Notes under the pieces: generated by a model
What the model was told of the DNA's origin: nothing
What the model saw: only the letters and a program-made list of their open reading frames with translations
Database searches by the model: none
Source: Bacterioplanes sp.
Lineage (GTDB): Bacteria; Pseudomonadota; Gammaproteobacteria; Pseudomonadales; Oceanobacteraceae
Direction: 5' to 3'
Length of the DNA: 64,000 bases
Assembly: GCA_014859445.1 (NCBI GenBank)
Contig: JACUUC010000007.1
Span: 1 to 64,000 of the forward strand
Program-made: the position numbers and the translations under genes
Part shown: in pieces, positions 35,194 to 44,575 of the stretch
Layout of the letters: every line of letters starts with the position of its first letter
Position numbering within the stretch: position 1 is the stretch's first letter

Positions 35194-37653
35194 ATGAATA
35201 TTATTCGTCGCATTCGACACCGTTTGTTTCGCTGGCAACAAGCGTTGTTGTATCGTTTCATTAAAATCAAACGTATCGGACCTGACCTCGCTGAGTTCAA
35301 TATCGATACGCAACTGCCCATTATCTATGCCATGCAAACCCCCTCCTTTGCCGAGCAATTGGTGATTGATCGGGAAGTAAGCGAACTGGGCTGGGGCAGC
35401 CCAAAACAACGGGGACTGGAAAAGCAATTAAACGCACGCCATTTTTTTGGTATTTACCGGCGCTCACGACTGTTATTCCGTAAAACCACCACGCCCATTG
35501 TCGATCGGCCGCTACTGGCGCACGTCGACTGGCTCAAGCAGCACCCTGAACAAGACATTCAAATTGTCCCTATTCGGGTATTTTGGGGACGCGCGCCAGA
35601 AAAAGAAAAATCCTTTCTGCGTATATGGCTGCAAAATAGCGGTGCTCTAGGCGGTCGTTTAGTGACGCTAATGGCCATTCTCTTTAATGGTCGCAATACC
35701 TTTGTCCACATCAGCAAGCCATTATCTCTGCGTGAGTTAATGGATGACAACGCCTCAACCGAAGTCGTGGCGCGCAAGGTCGCTCGTGTGTTGCGTGTTC
35801 ACAACCGAAAAGTCACCACGTCGGTATTAGGACCCGACTTATCCCATCGCCGTACATTGGTGCACAACCTACCCAACAAACCCATGGTGCTGGCCGCGAT
35901 TGAAGAAGAAGTACAACGCACTGGCATCAGCAAAGCCAAAGCGCAAAAGAAAGCACTGTCTTATGCCGATGAAATTGCCTCTAATATTTCCTATACCAAT
36001 GTACGCTTTTTAGATGTGCTACTGACTTGGGTTTGGAACAAACTCTACGATGGCATCACCATTCATAATATCGAGCCGTTAAAAGACGTATCAAAGGACA
36101 ATGAAATCGTTTACGTCCCTTGTCATCGCAGTCATATCGATTACCTATTGCTGTCTTATGTGCTCTATCACAAAGGTCTGCAAATGCCGCAAATTGCCGC
36201 GGGCATTAACTTAAACATGCCCATTGTCGGATCGATTTTGCGACGCGGCGGTGCGTTTTTCATGCGCCGTACCTTTCGTGACAATAAATTGTACGCCGCC
36301 GTCTTCGATGAATATTTACACAGCATGTTTACCCAAGGGTACTCTACCGAGTACTTTGTCGAAGGTGGTCGAAGCCGCACCGGACGGACACTCAACCCCA
36401 AAGCCGGCATGCTGGCCATGACCCTGCGCAGTTATTTACGCGATTCACGAAAACCCATCATTTTTATGCCCGTCTACACCGGTTATGAAAAAGTGTTTGA
36501 AGCCAACAGCTACCTTGGCGAGTTGCGTGGCAAGAAAAAAGAAAAAGAAAGTTTGTTGGGTATACTGAGTAGCTTGCGTGCCTTTAAACGGTCATTTGGT
36601 AAAGTTAATGTCACCTTTGGTGAGCCTATTTGCCTAACCGATTTTTTAAATCAACAGCAACCCGATTGGCGTGAACAGGACTATCAATCTTGCGATTTTC
36701 GCCCAAGCTGGGCCCCTAAGGTGGTCGACCGTTTAGCGCATCAAGTGGTCACTCACATCAATCGAGCGGCCTCCGTTAATCCCATCAATTTAATCGCATT
36801 GGCCATTTTAGCGGCGCCAAGACAAGCGATGGAAGCATCACTGTTAGTCAAACAAATGGAAGCTTACCGCGAACTGTTACGCTCACTGCCGTACAGTGAC
36901 ATTGTCGCTTTACCGGACGGTAATGGCGAAGATTGGCTAGCCCACGGAGAGGCATTGGCCGTGGTGTCGCGCAATCAACACCCGATGGGCGATTTGATTC
37001 AAACCGACGAACGCCAAGCCGTTACGCTTACCTACTACCGTAACAACGTTTTACACTTAATGGCATTACCCTCACTACTGGCTTGCTTATTCATCAACAA
37101 TCAACGCTACACCCGCGATGACGTGACGCGCATTGTGTTGCAGTTGTACCCATACTTGCAGGCCGAACTGTTTTTGCACTGGTCTGAAAGCGAACTGGCC
37201 GAGTGCATTCCAGAATGGCTACGTTATTTGGTGGCGCAAGGATACCTACTGGAAAACGAAAAGGGCTTCCATGCGCCACCAGCCAGCAGCAACCACTATG
37301 CTTTCTTATCGGGAATGGCCAATAATGTGATGCAAACATTGGAGCGCTACTACCTAACGCTGAGCCTATTGAAACAAGGCGGCAGTGGACAACTGACAAG
37401 CAGCGAACTGGAAGAAAAAAGCACGTTACTGGCACAACGCTTAAGTTTGCTGTACGGCATCAATTCGCCGGAGTTTTTCGATAAAGCGTTGTTCCGCACA
37501 CTCATCCAAAAGCTGTTGCAGCAACAACATGCCAGCCTCGATGAGCAACAACGACTCCAGTTTGATCAAGCATTGAATCCGATGATTGATACGCTAGAAG
37601 CCGTATTGGATGGTGCGTTACGTCAAAGTATTGTTCGCAGCTTGCAGAGTTAA
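35194..37653 (+). CDS. plsB: Glycerol-3-phosphate acyltransferase
   Basis: 819 residues, close to E. coli PlsB (807). It performs the first acylation of glycerol-3-phosphate at the inner membrane in phospholipid synthesis. The catalytic H-x4-D motif is H311 to D316 in CHRSHIDYLLL. The glycerol-phosphate motif YFVEGGRSRTGRTLNPKAG and PIIFMPVYTGYEK follow. The ATG at 35194 is chosen. The frame opens at a TTG four codons earlier. No clear ribosome-binding site is seen. A 12-base inverted repeat follows the stop. Confidence 0.96.
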   Translation: MNIIRRIRHRLFRWQQALLYRFIKIKRIGPDLAEFNIDTQLPIIYAMQTPSFAEQLVIDREVSELGWGSPKQRGLEKQLNARHFFGIYRRSRLLFRKTTTPIVDRPLLAHVDWLKQHPEQDIQIVPIRVFWGRAPEKEKSFLRIWLQNSGALGGRLVTLMAILFNGRNTFVHISKPLSLRELMDDNASTEVVARKVARVLRVHNRKVTTSVLGPDLSHRRTLVHNLPNKPMVLAAIEEEVQRTGISKAKAQKKALSYADEIASNISYTNVRFLDVLLTWVWNKLYDGITIHNIEPLKDVSKDNEIVYVPCHRSHIDYLLLSYVLYHKGLQMPQIAAGINLNMPIVGSILRRGGAFFMRRTFRDNKLYAAVFDEYLHSMFTQGYSTEYFVEGGRSRTGRTLNPKAGMLAMTLRSYLRDSRKPIIFMPVYTGYEKVFEANSYLGELRGKKKEKESLLGILSSLRAFKRSFGKVNVTFGEPICLTDFLNQQQPDWREQDYQSCDFRPSWAPKVVDRLAHQVVTHINRAASVNPINLIALAILAAPRQAMEASLLVKQMEAYRELLRSLPYSDIVALPDGNGEDWLAHGEALAVVSRNQHPMGDLIQTDERQAVTLTYYRNNVLHLMALPSLLACLFINNQRYTRDDVTRIVLQLYPYLQAELFLHWSESELAECIPEWLRYLVAQGYLLENEKGFHAPPASSNHYAFLSGMANNVMQTLERYYLTLSLLKQGGSGQLTSSELEEKSTLLAQRLSLLYGINSPEFFDKALFRTLIQKLLQQQHASLDEQQRLQFDQALNPMIDTLEAVLDGALRQSIVRSLQS

Positions 37654-37660
37654 ACGAACG

Positions 37661-37702
37661 GCTTGGTCAAGACCATAAGAGCATCTCTTTTCTTGACCAA
37701 GC
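37661..37702. terminator. Inverted repeat between convergent plsB and rsmJ
   Basis: Perfect 12-base arms GCTTGGTCAAGA and TCTTGACCAAGC (37661-37672, 37691-37702) flank an 18-base loop. The element fills the 49-base gap between the converging plsB and rsmJ stops. A short T stretch lies in the loop, not after the stem, so it is at best an imperfect terminator. Confidence 0.55.
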
Positions 37703-38479
37703 TTATAACGGAGCCACTTTCGCCAGTACGTAAACATCAAAACGATTGGCCTTACCCACAATCGCATACGTAGGCGCTTGACCGGCCAGTGGCTCGGCTT
37801 TACGAGCACGCTTAACCACCACTCGACAACGCGCAGCGGCTAAGGCGAGCGGCAACAACTGCTCGGCATCATCATCCTGTCCGACCACATGTCGAAATGC
37901 CTGCATGTCTTTTTTCACCAATGCCGTGGCTTTGTCATCGTGTTCAAACATTGGGTCAAGATAAACCACATCGGCTTTTACCGGCCATGCCGACGCGTCC
38001 GACAACCCTTGCTGACTGGCACCGTACTGCAAGTCAATACGAGCAATGATATCGGCAATGTCGTCATCGTGCTGGGCGCGCGCTAAACCGTCCGCCAGCA
38101 ATGCGGCCACTGACGCTTGCCGTTCGAATGCCCACACCTGACAACCAAGACTGGCCAACACAAAGCTGTCTCGCCCCAAACCCGCAGTGGCATCAATCAC
38201 GCTGGGTTTGTATTTACCAACACCGATGGCTTTGGCTATGTCCTGCCCTTGACCACCGCCAAAGCGCCGACGATGCGCTGCTCGTCCATGACTGAAATCC
38301 ACACGCACATCGGCTTTAGCCTGCGCGCCAGAACGCAGCAGCAACCCTTGCCCGTCGAGACACAAATGAAAGCCGGGTTGCGCTAATAACGTGGGGTCAG
38401 CCAAACTGAACCCATACGTTTGCGCATACTGCTGAGCCCGGTCAAGTGAGCCGCCGGGCAGTACAATCAAGACGCTCAT
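37703..38479 (-). CDS. rsmJ: 16S rRNA (guanine-1516-N2) methyltransferase
   Basis: 258 residues. The SAM-binding motif DATAGLGRDSFVLASLG, the acidic second strand VWAFERQ and the catalytic strand VYLDPMF agree with RsmJ. The C-terminal KRARKAEPLAGQAPTYAIVGKANRFDVYV is also typical. The enzyme methylates G1516 of 16S rRNA. The start overlaps the uppP stop by four bases (ATGA), so the two are probably translated together. Confidence 0.93.
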   Translation of the reverse strand: MSVLIVLPGGSLDRAQQYAQTYGFSLADPTLLAQPGFHLCLDGQGLLLRSGAQAKADVRVDFSHGRAAHRRRFGGGQGQDIAKAIGVGKYKPSVIDATAGLGRDSFVLASLGCQVWAFERQASVAALLADGLARAQHDDDIADIIARIDLQYGASQQGLSDASAWPVKADVVYLDPMFEHDDKATALVKKDMQAFRHVVGQDDDAEQLLPLALAAARCRVVVKRARKAEPLAGQAPTYAIVGKANRFDVYVLAKVAPL

Positions 38480-39276
38480 TCAACAAAGAACAGCAATAAA
38501 ATGCTGCCCAAGACCAGTCGATAATACACAAATGGCATCATACCGAGGCGTTGTATAAAGGCCAAAAAGAAATGGATACACAGCCATGCACTCAATGCAG
38601 AGACAGCAACACCTAGCAATAACAGCCCCATATCCACCGCCACATTGGCTTGGAATAAACGCAGCGTTAACCAAAGGGCGGCTGCCAAGATCAAAGGAAT
38701 GGATAGCAAAAATGAAAATCGTGCGGCATCGACACGCAGCATGCCCAAAAACAGCGCCGCCGTCAGTGTAATACCGGAACGCGATGTGCCCGGAATGAAA
38801 GCAATGGCCTGCGCTAAACCGATAATCAATGCCATCCACAAGGTCATCTGCGCCAATGTGCGTGTTTGTTCCCGACGTCGATCAGCCAGACCTAACAACA
38901 AACCAAAGCCAATCGTTGTTAATGCCAGCAAGGTGGTTGAGCGCGCATGTTCTTCAATCCAACCATGCCCCAAGGCACCTGCCAGTAAAGCCGGGACCGT
39001 AGCAATGGCAATGAACCACGCCAGACGGCCATCGTCATTCGGTTGTGTAGTGAACCCAGTAGACAACCACCCATGTGTCAAACGCACGATGTCATGGCGA
39101 AAATACACCATCACCGCCAATAACGAACCAAAATGCACCGCAACATCAAACGCTAACCCTTGATCTTCCCAGCCCAATAATTGCGATGGCAAAATCAAAT
39201 GGGCCGAACTGGAAATAGGTAGAAATTCTGTGACGCCTTGAATGAGCGCCAAAACGATGGTTTGCACGATATCCAT
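38476..39276 (-). CDS. uppP: Undecaprenyl-diphosphatase
   Basis: 266-residue inner-membrane protein with about eight helices. It has the active-site motif GVTEFLPISSSAHL at 14-27 and the second motif GTSRSGITLTAALFLGM near residue 165. It dephosphorylates undecaprenyl pyrophosphate so the lipid carrier of peptidoglycan synthesis can be reused. It also confers bacitracin resistance in E. coli when overproduced. AAGG lies 9 bases before the ATG at 39276. An upstream GTG is not supported. Confidence 0.96.
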   Translation of the reverse strand: MDIVQTIVLALIQGVTEFLPISSSAHLILPSQLLGWEDQGLAFDVAVHFGSLLAVMVYFRHDIVRLTHGWLSTGFTTQPNDDGRLAWFIAIATVPALLAGALGHGWIEEHARSTTLLALTTIGFGLLLGLADRRREQTRTLAQMTLWMALIIGLAQAIAFIPGTSRSGITLTAALFLGMLRVDAARFSFLLSIPLILAAALWLTLRLFQANVAVDMGLLLLGVAVSALSAWLCIHFFLAFIQRLGMMPFVYYRLVLGSILLLFFVE

Positions 39277-39298
39277 AAATAACACCTTCCCTGACCGT

Positions 39299-39991
39299 TT
39301 AAATGGGCTTCAATAAACTCGGTTGTTCAGACAATTTTTTCCATGCCACACCGTCACGCAAATACACCGGAGGGTGATCCGCCAACTCGCCAAAATCGCC
39401 GTTTTGCCATGAGGCACAGACGATGGGTAGCATGGCGCCAGCCTCAATGGCGATATCGGCAATGCCATACAAACCGGCCAAGGCCGGCAAATGCAAGCCA
39501 TCCCCCACAACCGCCCCATTGAAATCCGTCAACTGACGCAAGCATTGCTCAGGACTTCCTACCTGATCAGCTTGTAAAGCAACCGCTAGGCCGCTCGTCA
39601 GCTGATAAACACCCCAAAACACCTCGCCCATATGCGCGTCGGTCACCACCGCACAGAGCTCGGCATCGTCCTGCTGTTGAAAATACTGTTGCGCAATGGC
39701 TTGTAACGACGACACCGCCAACACTGGCAAATCCAATGCCAACGCAATGCCTTGGGTCACGGCGGCGGCAATGCGAATACCGGTAAATGAACCTGGACCA
39801 CAACCATACGCAACGCCTTGCAATTGATGGCGTGCAATATTGGCTTGCTGCAACGCGTCATCCACCATTGGCAGTAGGCGTTGGGCATGACGTCGTGGTT
39901 GTTGTTCGGTTAAGGCAACATCACCATGTTCGGTATGGACAGCCACCGAACACCAATGTGACGACGCATCGACAATCAGAATATTGGCCAT
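39299..39991 (-). CDS. tsaB: tRNA threonylcarbamoyladenosine synthesis protein TsaB
   Basis: 230 residues of the ASKHA-type fold: ILIVDASSHWCSVAV at the start, YGCGPGSFTGIRIAAAVTQGIALAL in the middle and YLRDGVAWKK near the end. TsaB is the dimeric partner of TsaD and TsaE in making t6A37 on tRNAs that read ANN codons. It lies on the same strand as adk, downstream, separated by the adk terminator. Confidence 0.94.
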   Translation of the reverse strand: MANILIVDASSHWCSVAVHTEHGDVALTEQQPRRHAQRLLPMVDDALQQANIARHQLQGVAYGCGPGSFTGIRIAAAVTQGIALALDLPVLAVSSLQAIAQQYFQQQDDAELCAVVTDAHMGEVFWGVYQLTSGLAVALQADQVGSPEQCLRQLTDFNGAVVGDGLHLPALAGLYGIADIAIEAGAMLPIVCASWQNGDFGELADHPPVYLRDGVAWKKLSEQPSLLKPI

Positions 39992-40123
39992 AATCTCGTC
40001 TTCAAAAAATTCGCGCGCGAAGTATATCAGACTGCTGACGAGAAAAGGACTTGACCGCGAACAAGAAAGAAAAGGCGTTTCTCAAACGACAGCAAACGAC
40101 CGAATCACTTAGCCTGATAACGC

Positions 40124-40149
40124 AAAAACGGAGCCAAAGCTCCGTTTTT
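40124..40149 (-). terminator. Rho-independent terminator after adk
   Basis: AAAAACGGAGC (40124-40134), a four-base loop and GCTCCGTTTTT (40139-40149) form a perfect 11-base stem. On the minus strand it lies 25 bases beyond the adk stop. Confidence 0.93.
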
Positions 40150-40174
40150 CATACAATCGTCGCACACTCAACGT

Positions 40175-40891
<717 letters not shown>

Positions 40892-40956
40892 TCAGCCAGC
40901 AAAAAAATAGGCCTTACCTTACTCCGAGCCACGATTTTGCTCAAGCGATTGTGCGT

Positions 40957-40978
40957 AAAAAGGAGGCGTATCGCCTCC
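40957..40978 (-). terminator. Rho-independent terminator after ppc
   Basis: GGAGGCG (40962-40968), a three-base loop and CGCCTCC (40972-40978). On the minus strand this stem is followed by five T. It lies 45 bases beyond the ppc stop. Confidence 0.88.
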
Positions 40979-41023
40979 CGACATTGGTCGCATGAAACAA
41001 CCTAAATCACGCCTGATCGGCCT

Positions 41024-43657
41024 TTAGCCGGTATTCCGCATCCCTGCTGCAATGCCAGCCATGGTGACCTTCAGTGCCGTTTCTACCGCATCAAGGGCAT
41101 GTCCATCACCGGCACGATCGCGAAATAACAGTTCGGCCTGTAAATAATGCAATGGGTCTGTATACGGATTACGTACCGACATGGAGTGCTGCAATACCGG
41201 CGCATTTTCGAGTAACCGCTGCTGCTGTTTAATGGTCAACACCACCGTCACCATCGCCTGTAAGCGCTGACGCAAACGCTGACCTAACGGATGTAAGGCC
41301 GGCTCAACCAAACGCTCTTCGTAATACGCCGCTAAATCTGCGTCACTTTTTGACAACACCATTTCAAGCATATCGATGTACGTTCGGAAAAATGGCCATT
41401 CTGCGTACATCGTACGCAATAAAGGCAAGTTGCCTTGATCAATACTGTCTTGTAAAGCGTCATCAGCGCCGAGCCATGCCGGTAGCATTAAACGCATTTG
41501 CGTCCAAGCAAAAATCCAAGGAATGGCACGCAGTGATTCGATCCCACCACCGGCTTTGCGCCTCGCTGGGCGACTGCCCAACGACAACTTACCCAATTCT
41601 TGCTCTGGTGTTGCCGCACGAAAATACGGCACAAAATCGGGCTGCTCTCTGACCATGGCCCGATACGATTGCACCCCACGTTCAGCCAAGGTATTCATTT
41701 GCGCTCGCCATGCGTGTTCTGCGGCACTGGGCGGCAAATGGTTGGCTTCCAATACCGACGAGATATACACCTTCAAATTGCGCTGTGCCACGCTCGGCAT
41801 ACCAAATTTAAAGCGGATCATTTCGCCTTGCTCTGTCACACGCAGTCCACCGCCAACAGAGCCCGGAGGTTGAGCCAAGATGGCGCTGTGAGCAGGACCA
41901 CCACCCCGCCCAACGGTACCGCCACGACCATGGAACAAACGCAAACGAATCCCTTGCTGTTGAGCGGTTACTGACAATCGCTCTTGAGCCTGATATTGCG
42001 CCCAAACGGCCGCCAGTTGTCCTGCGTCTTTCGACGAATCGGAATAACCAATCATGACTTGCTGACGTTGCTGGCAATAATCTCGATACCAATCCATCGA
42101 CCACAGCGCATTCATCCGGTCCGCTGACAACTCGAGGTCATCCAACGTCTCAAACAGCGGCACAATAGGTAACCCATGGCGTACACCACACGACTGCAAT
42201 AGCAGTGCGACGGCTAACATATCCGATGGTTCACCGGCCATGGAAATAATGTAACACGACACCCCTTGACCAATATCGGTCGCCAATAGCGCCATGCTGT
42301 CCAATACCTCTTGCGAATCGGCGCTGGGTTGCCAGCGACGCGGCAACAAGGGACGCTTCGACTGCAGTTCGTGCAATAGGAACTCGCACTTTTGCGCTTC
42401 ACTCAACTGCTCATAAATGGGGTAGTCGTAATAGTCACACAATTCATTCAATACTTGACGGTGACGACCCGATTCTTGACGCATGTCCAATTTCACCAAC
42501 GCCAAACCAAAACACGCCACGCGACGAAGTGTGTCCAGCAAAAGGCCATTCGCAATGGTGGCCATGTTATTGGCCAGTAAACTGTCATAACACAACTGCA
42601 AGGGTTGCAATAACTCGTCATCACGAAGTAGCGGTTGAATGTCACTGCTTTGTCCTTTCGCGCAGGCCGCCGCCCAGCGTTTGGTTTGCTTTAATCGATC
42701 GCGCAAAGCATGCATACAAGCGCGGTATGGCTCGGCATGCGGATACGCCTGCTGCAACTCTGGCGTGGCATCCGGCATCGACAGCTGGGCACCCAGCGCG
42801 TTGATATCACGTAAGAACAAATCGGCCGCCATCCAACGCGATAGATACAACACTTCGCGGGTGATTTCTGCCGTGACATTTGGATTGCCATCTCGATCGC
42901 CCCCCATCCACGACGCAAATCGAATGGGTGCAGCATCCAACGACAGTGCCGGAGCGCCACGTGCTTGCAGCGTTTGATCGATATTACGAAGCAAATTGGG
43001 AATGGCATACCACAGCGAGTTTTCAATAACCGCGAAGCCCCATTTCGCTTCATCCACCGCCGTTGGGCGAACATGGCGAATTTCATCCGTTTGCCAAATT
43101 TCTTCAATGGCCGAATGAATGCGTGCATCAATATGTTGTTGATCTGGGTGTTCATCGCGCAGATCGTCGCGCTGCTGTAAGAGCTGGGCAATCTGATCGT
43201 ATTTTTGGATCAGGGTTCGCCGCGTGACTTCCGTCGGATGCGCGGTTAATACCAATTCCACATTGGCATTGGCAACGTGCTCAGTGATGGCCGCCAGTGG
43301 CATCTGGTTGGCTTGCAAGCGATCGAGTAAATCGGTGAACAAACAATCGGCTTCATCGGCAAGCCATTCCGCTCGTCGCCAGCTGGCACTGTGCTGCTGT
43401 TCGGCAATATTGGCCAGATTCAAGAACTGATTAAAACCACGCACCACAGGCACCAACTCATCGTCGCGCAGTGCATGCAGCAGATCGAGCAATTGTTGGC
43501 GGTCTTGTTCATTCCCTGTTCGGGCTTTTTTGGCCTGCTGACGAATGTCCTCGATACGAGCCAGCATACCGTCACCTTGATGAGTAGCGATACTGGTTCC
43601 CAGCATGTTGCCCAACAAACGGACCTTGTCGCGTAATAACGTATCTAACTCTTCCAT
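41024..43657 (-). CDS. ppc: Phosphoenolpyruvate carboxylase
   Basis: 877 residues. It fixes bicarbonate onto phosphoenolpyruvate to give oxaloacetate, feeding the TCA cycle. Motifs are LTAHPTEVTRRTLIQKY with the catalytic histidine, IGYSDSSKDAGQLAAVW, RLFHGRGGTVGRGGGP, and the strictly kept C-terminus MRNTG. The ATG at 43657 follows GAGGAGG at 6 bases. A start five codons upstream is unsupported. It is followed by its own terminator and preceded by mazG, 75 bases away. Confidence 0.98.
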   Translation of the reverse strand: MEELDTLLRDKVRLLGNMLGTSIATHQGDGMLARIEDIRQQAKKARTGNEQDRQQLLDLLHALRDDELVPVVRGFNQFLNLANIAEQQHSASWRRAEWLADEADCLFTDLLDRLQANQMPLAAITEHVANANVELVLTAHPTEVTRRTLIQKYDQIAQLLQQRDDLRDEHPDQQHIDARIHSAIEEIWQTDEIRHVRPTAVDEAKWGFAVIENSLWYAIPNLLRNIDQTLQARGAPALSLDAAPIRFASWMGGDRDGNPNVTAEITREVLYLSRWMAADLFLRDINALGAQLSMPDATPELQQAYPHAEPYRACMHALRDRLKQTKRWAAACAKGQSSDIQPLLRDDELLQPLQLCYDSLLANNMATIANGLLLDTLRRVACFGLALVKLDMRQESGRHRQVLNELCDYYDYPIYEQLSEAQKCEFLLHELQSKRPLLPRRWQPSADSQEVLDSMALLATDIGQGVSCYIISMAGEPSDMLAVALLLQSCGVRHGLPIVPLFETLDDLELSADRMNALWSMDWYRDYCQQRQQVMIGYSDSSKDAGQLAAVWAQYQAQERLSVTAQQQGIRLRLFHGRGGTVGRGGGPAHSAILAQPPGSVGGGLRVTEQGEMIRFKFGMPSVAQRNLKVYISSVLEANHLPPSAAEHAWRAQMNTLAERGVQSYRAMVREQPDFVPYFRAATPEQELGKLSLGSRPARRKAGGGIESLRAIPWIFAWTQMRLMLPAWLGADDALQDSIDQGNLPLLRTMYAEWPFFRTYIDMLEMVLSKSDADLAAYYEERLVEPALHPLGQRLRQRLQAMVTVVLTIKQQQRLLENAPVLQHSMSVRNPYTDPLHYLQAELLFRDRAGDGHALDAVETALKVTMAGIAAGMRNTG

Positions 43658-43732
43658 AATGCCTCCTCTCACGTTGATTTCAGTCTGGCGTGAAAAGGCA
43701 TCCTTGTCGAGTAGTAAGCCACCGGGGAGGAA

Positions 43733-44575
43733 TCAGTCGTTGTCCGTAGGCGTGGCGTTCAACCGTTTTTCCTGTTGTTTCGCTTGCTGCCACGCTTGCT
43801 CCATATCGGTCAAGGTCATCGCCGTCCAGCCACCCGCTTGTTGAGCACACTGCTCTACCCAGGCAAAGCGTTGACGAAAACGGTCATTCGTACCGCGCAA
43901 CGCGTGTTCCGCATTCACATTCAGATGGCGCGCTAAATTGGTCACGGCAAACAACACATCACCCAATTCATCGCTCATGCGTGGCTGGTCTTGCGCCAGC
44001 ACCTCGGCTTCCAATTCGTCTAACTCTTCTCGTATTTTGGCAAAAACCGCCTTTGGATCTGACCAATCAAATCCCACACTGGCGGCTTTTTTCTGAATTT
44101 TTTGCGCTCGTGATAACGCGGGCAAGGCCAGCGGCACATCATCCAGTAACGCGCCAGGGCGATCCTCCGAGTCGATTTTTTCACTGGCCTTAATCGCTTC
44201 CCAATTGGCCTTAATATCGGCCTCAGTAAGCGCCAATGGCACTGGTGCGTGCTCCGTCAAATCCCCATTAGGAAAGACATGAGGATGTCGACGCAATAAC
44301 TTACGCACCAATCGATCCATAATCGACGTAAAATCAAACGTCTGCTGCTCTTGCCCTAACTGAGCGTAAAACACCACCTGAAACAACAAGTCGCCCAACT
44401 CGTCTTCCACGTGCGGCCAGTCTTGTTGGGCAATCGCATCGGCGACTTCATACGCTTCTTCCAGTGTGTGCGGAACAATCGAAGCAAACGTTTGTTTGCG
44501 ATCCCAAGGGCAGCCAGTGTCAGGATCTCGCAAGCGCTGCATTAAGTGCAGTAAATCTGGTAAGCCATAGGTCAT
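43733..44575 (-). CDS. mazG: Nucleoside triphosphate pyrophosphohydrolase MazG
   Basis: 280 residues with two MazG domains. The first has CPWDRKQTFASIVPHTLEEAYEV and EDELGDLLFQVV. The second has KIREELDELEAEV and DELGDVLFAV. MazG hydrolyses nucleoside triphosphates to monophosphates, and in E. coli lowers ppGpp under amino-acid starvation. The ATG overlaps the relA stop by one base (TGATG), linking synthesis of the alarmone enzyme and its counterweight. The 20-residue tail is Gln/Lys-rich. Confidence 0.96.
   Translation of the reverse strand: MTYGLPDLLHLMQRLRDPDTGCPWDRKQTFASIVPHTLEEAYEVADAIAQQDWPHVEDELGDLLFQVVFYAQLGQEQQTFDFTSIMDRLVRKLLRRHPHVFPNGDLTEHAPVPLALTEADIKANWEAIKASEKIDSEDRPGALLDDVPLALPALSRAQKIQKKAASVGFDWSDPKAVFAKIREELDELEAEVLAQDQPRMSDELGDVLFAVTNLARHLNVNAEHALRGTNDRFRQRFAWVEQCAQQAGGWTAMTLTDMEQAWQQAKQQEKRLNATPTDND

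Noticed and set aside
38645-39163. 172-codon plus-strand frame opposite uppP
   Set aside because: Basic composition results from reading the complementary strand of hydrophobic uppP codons.
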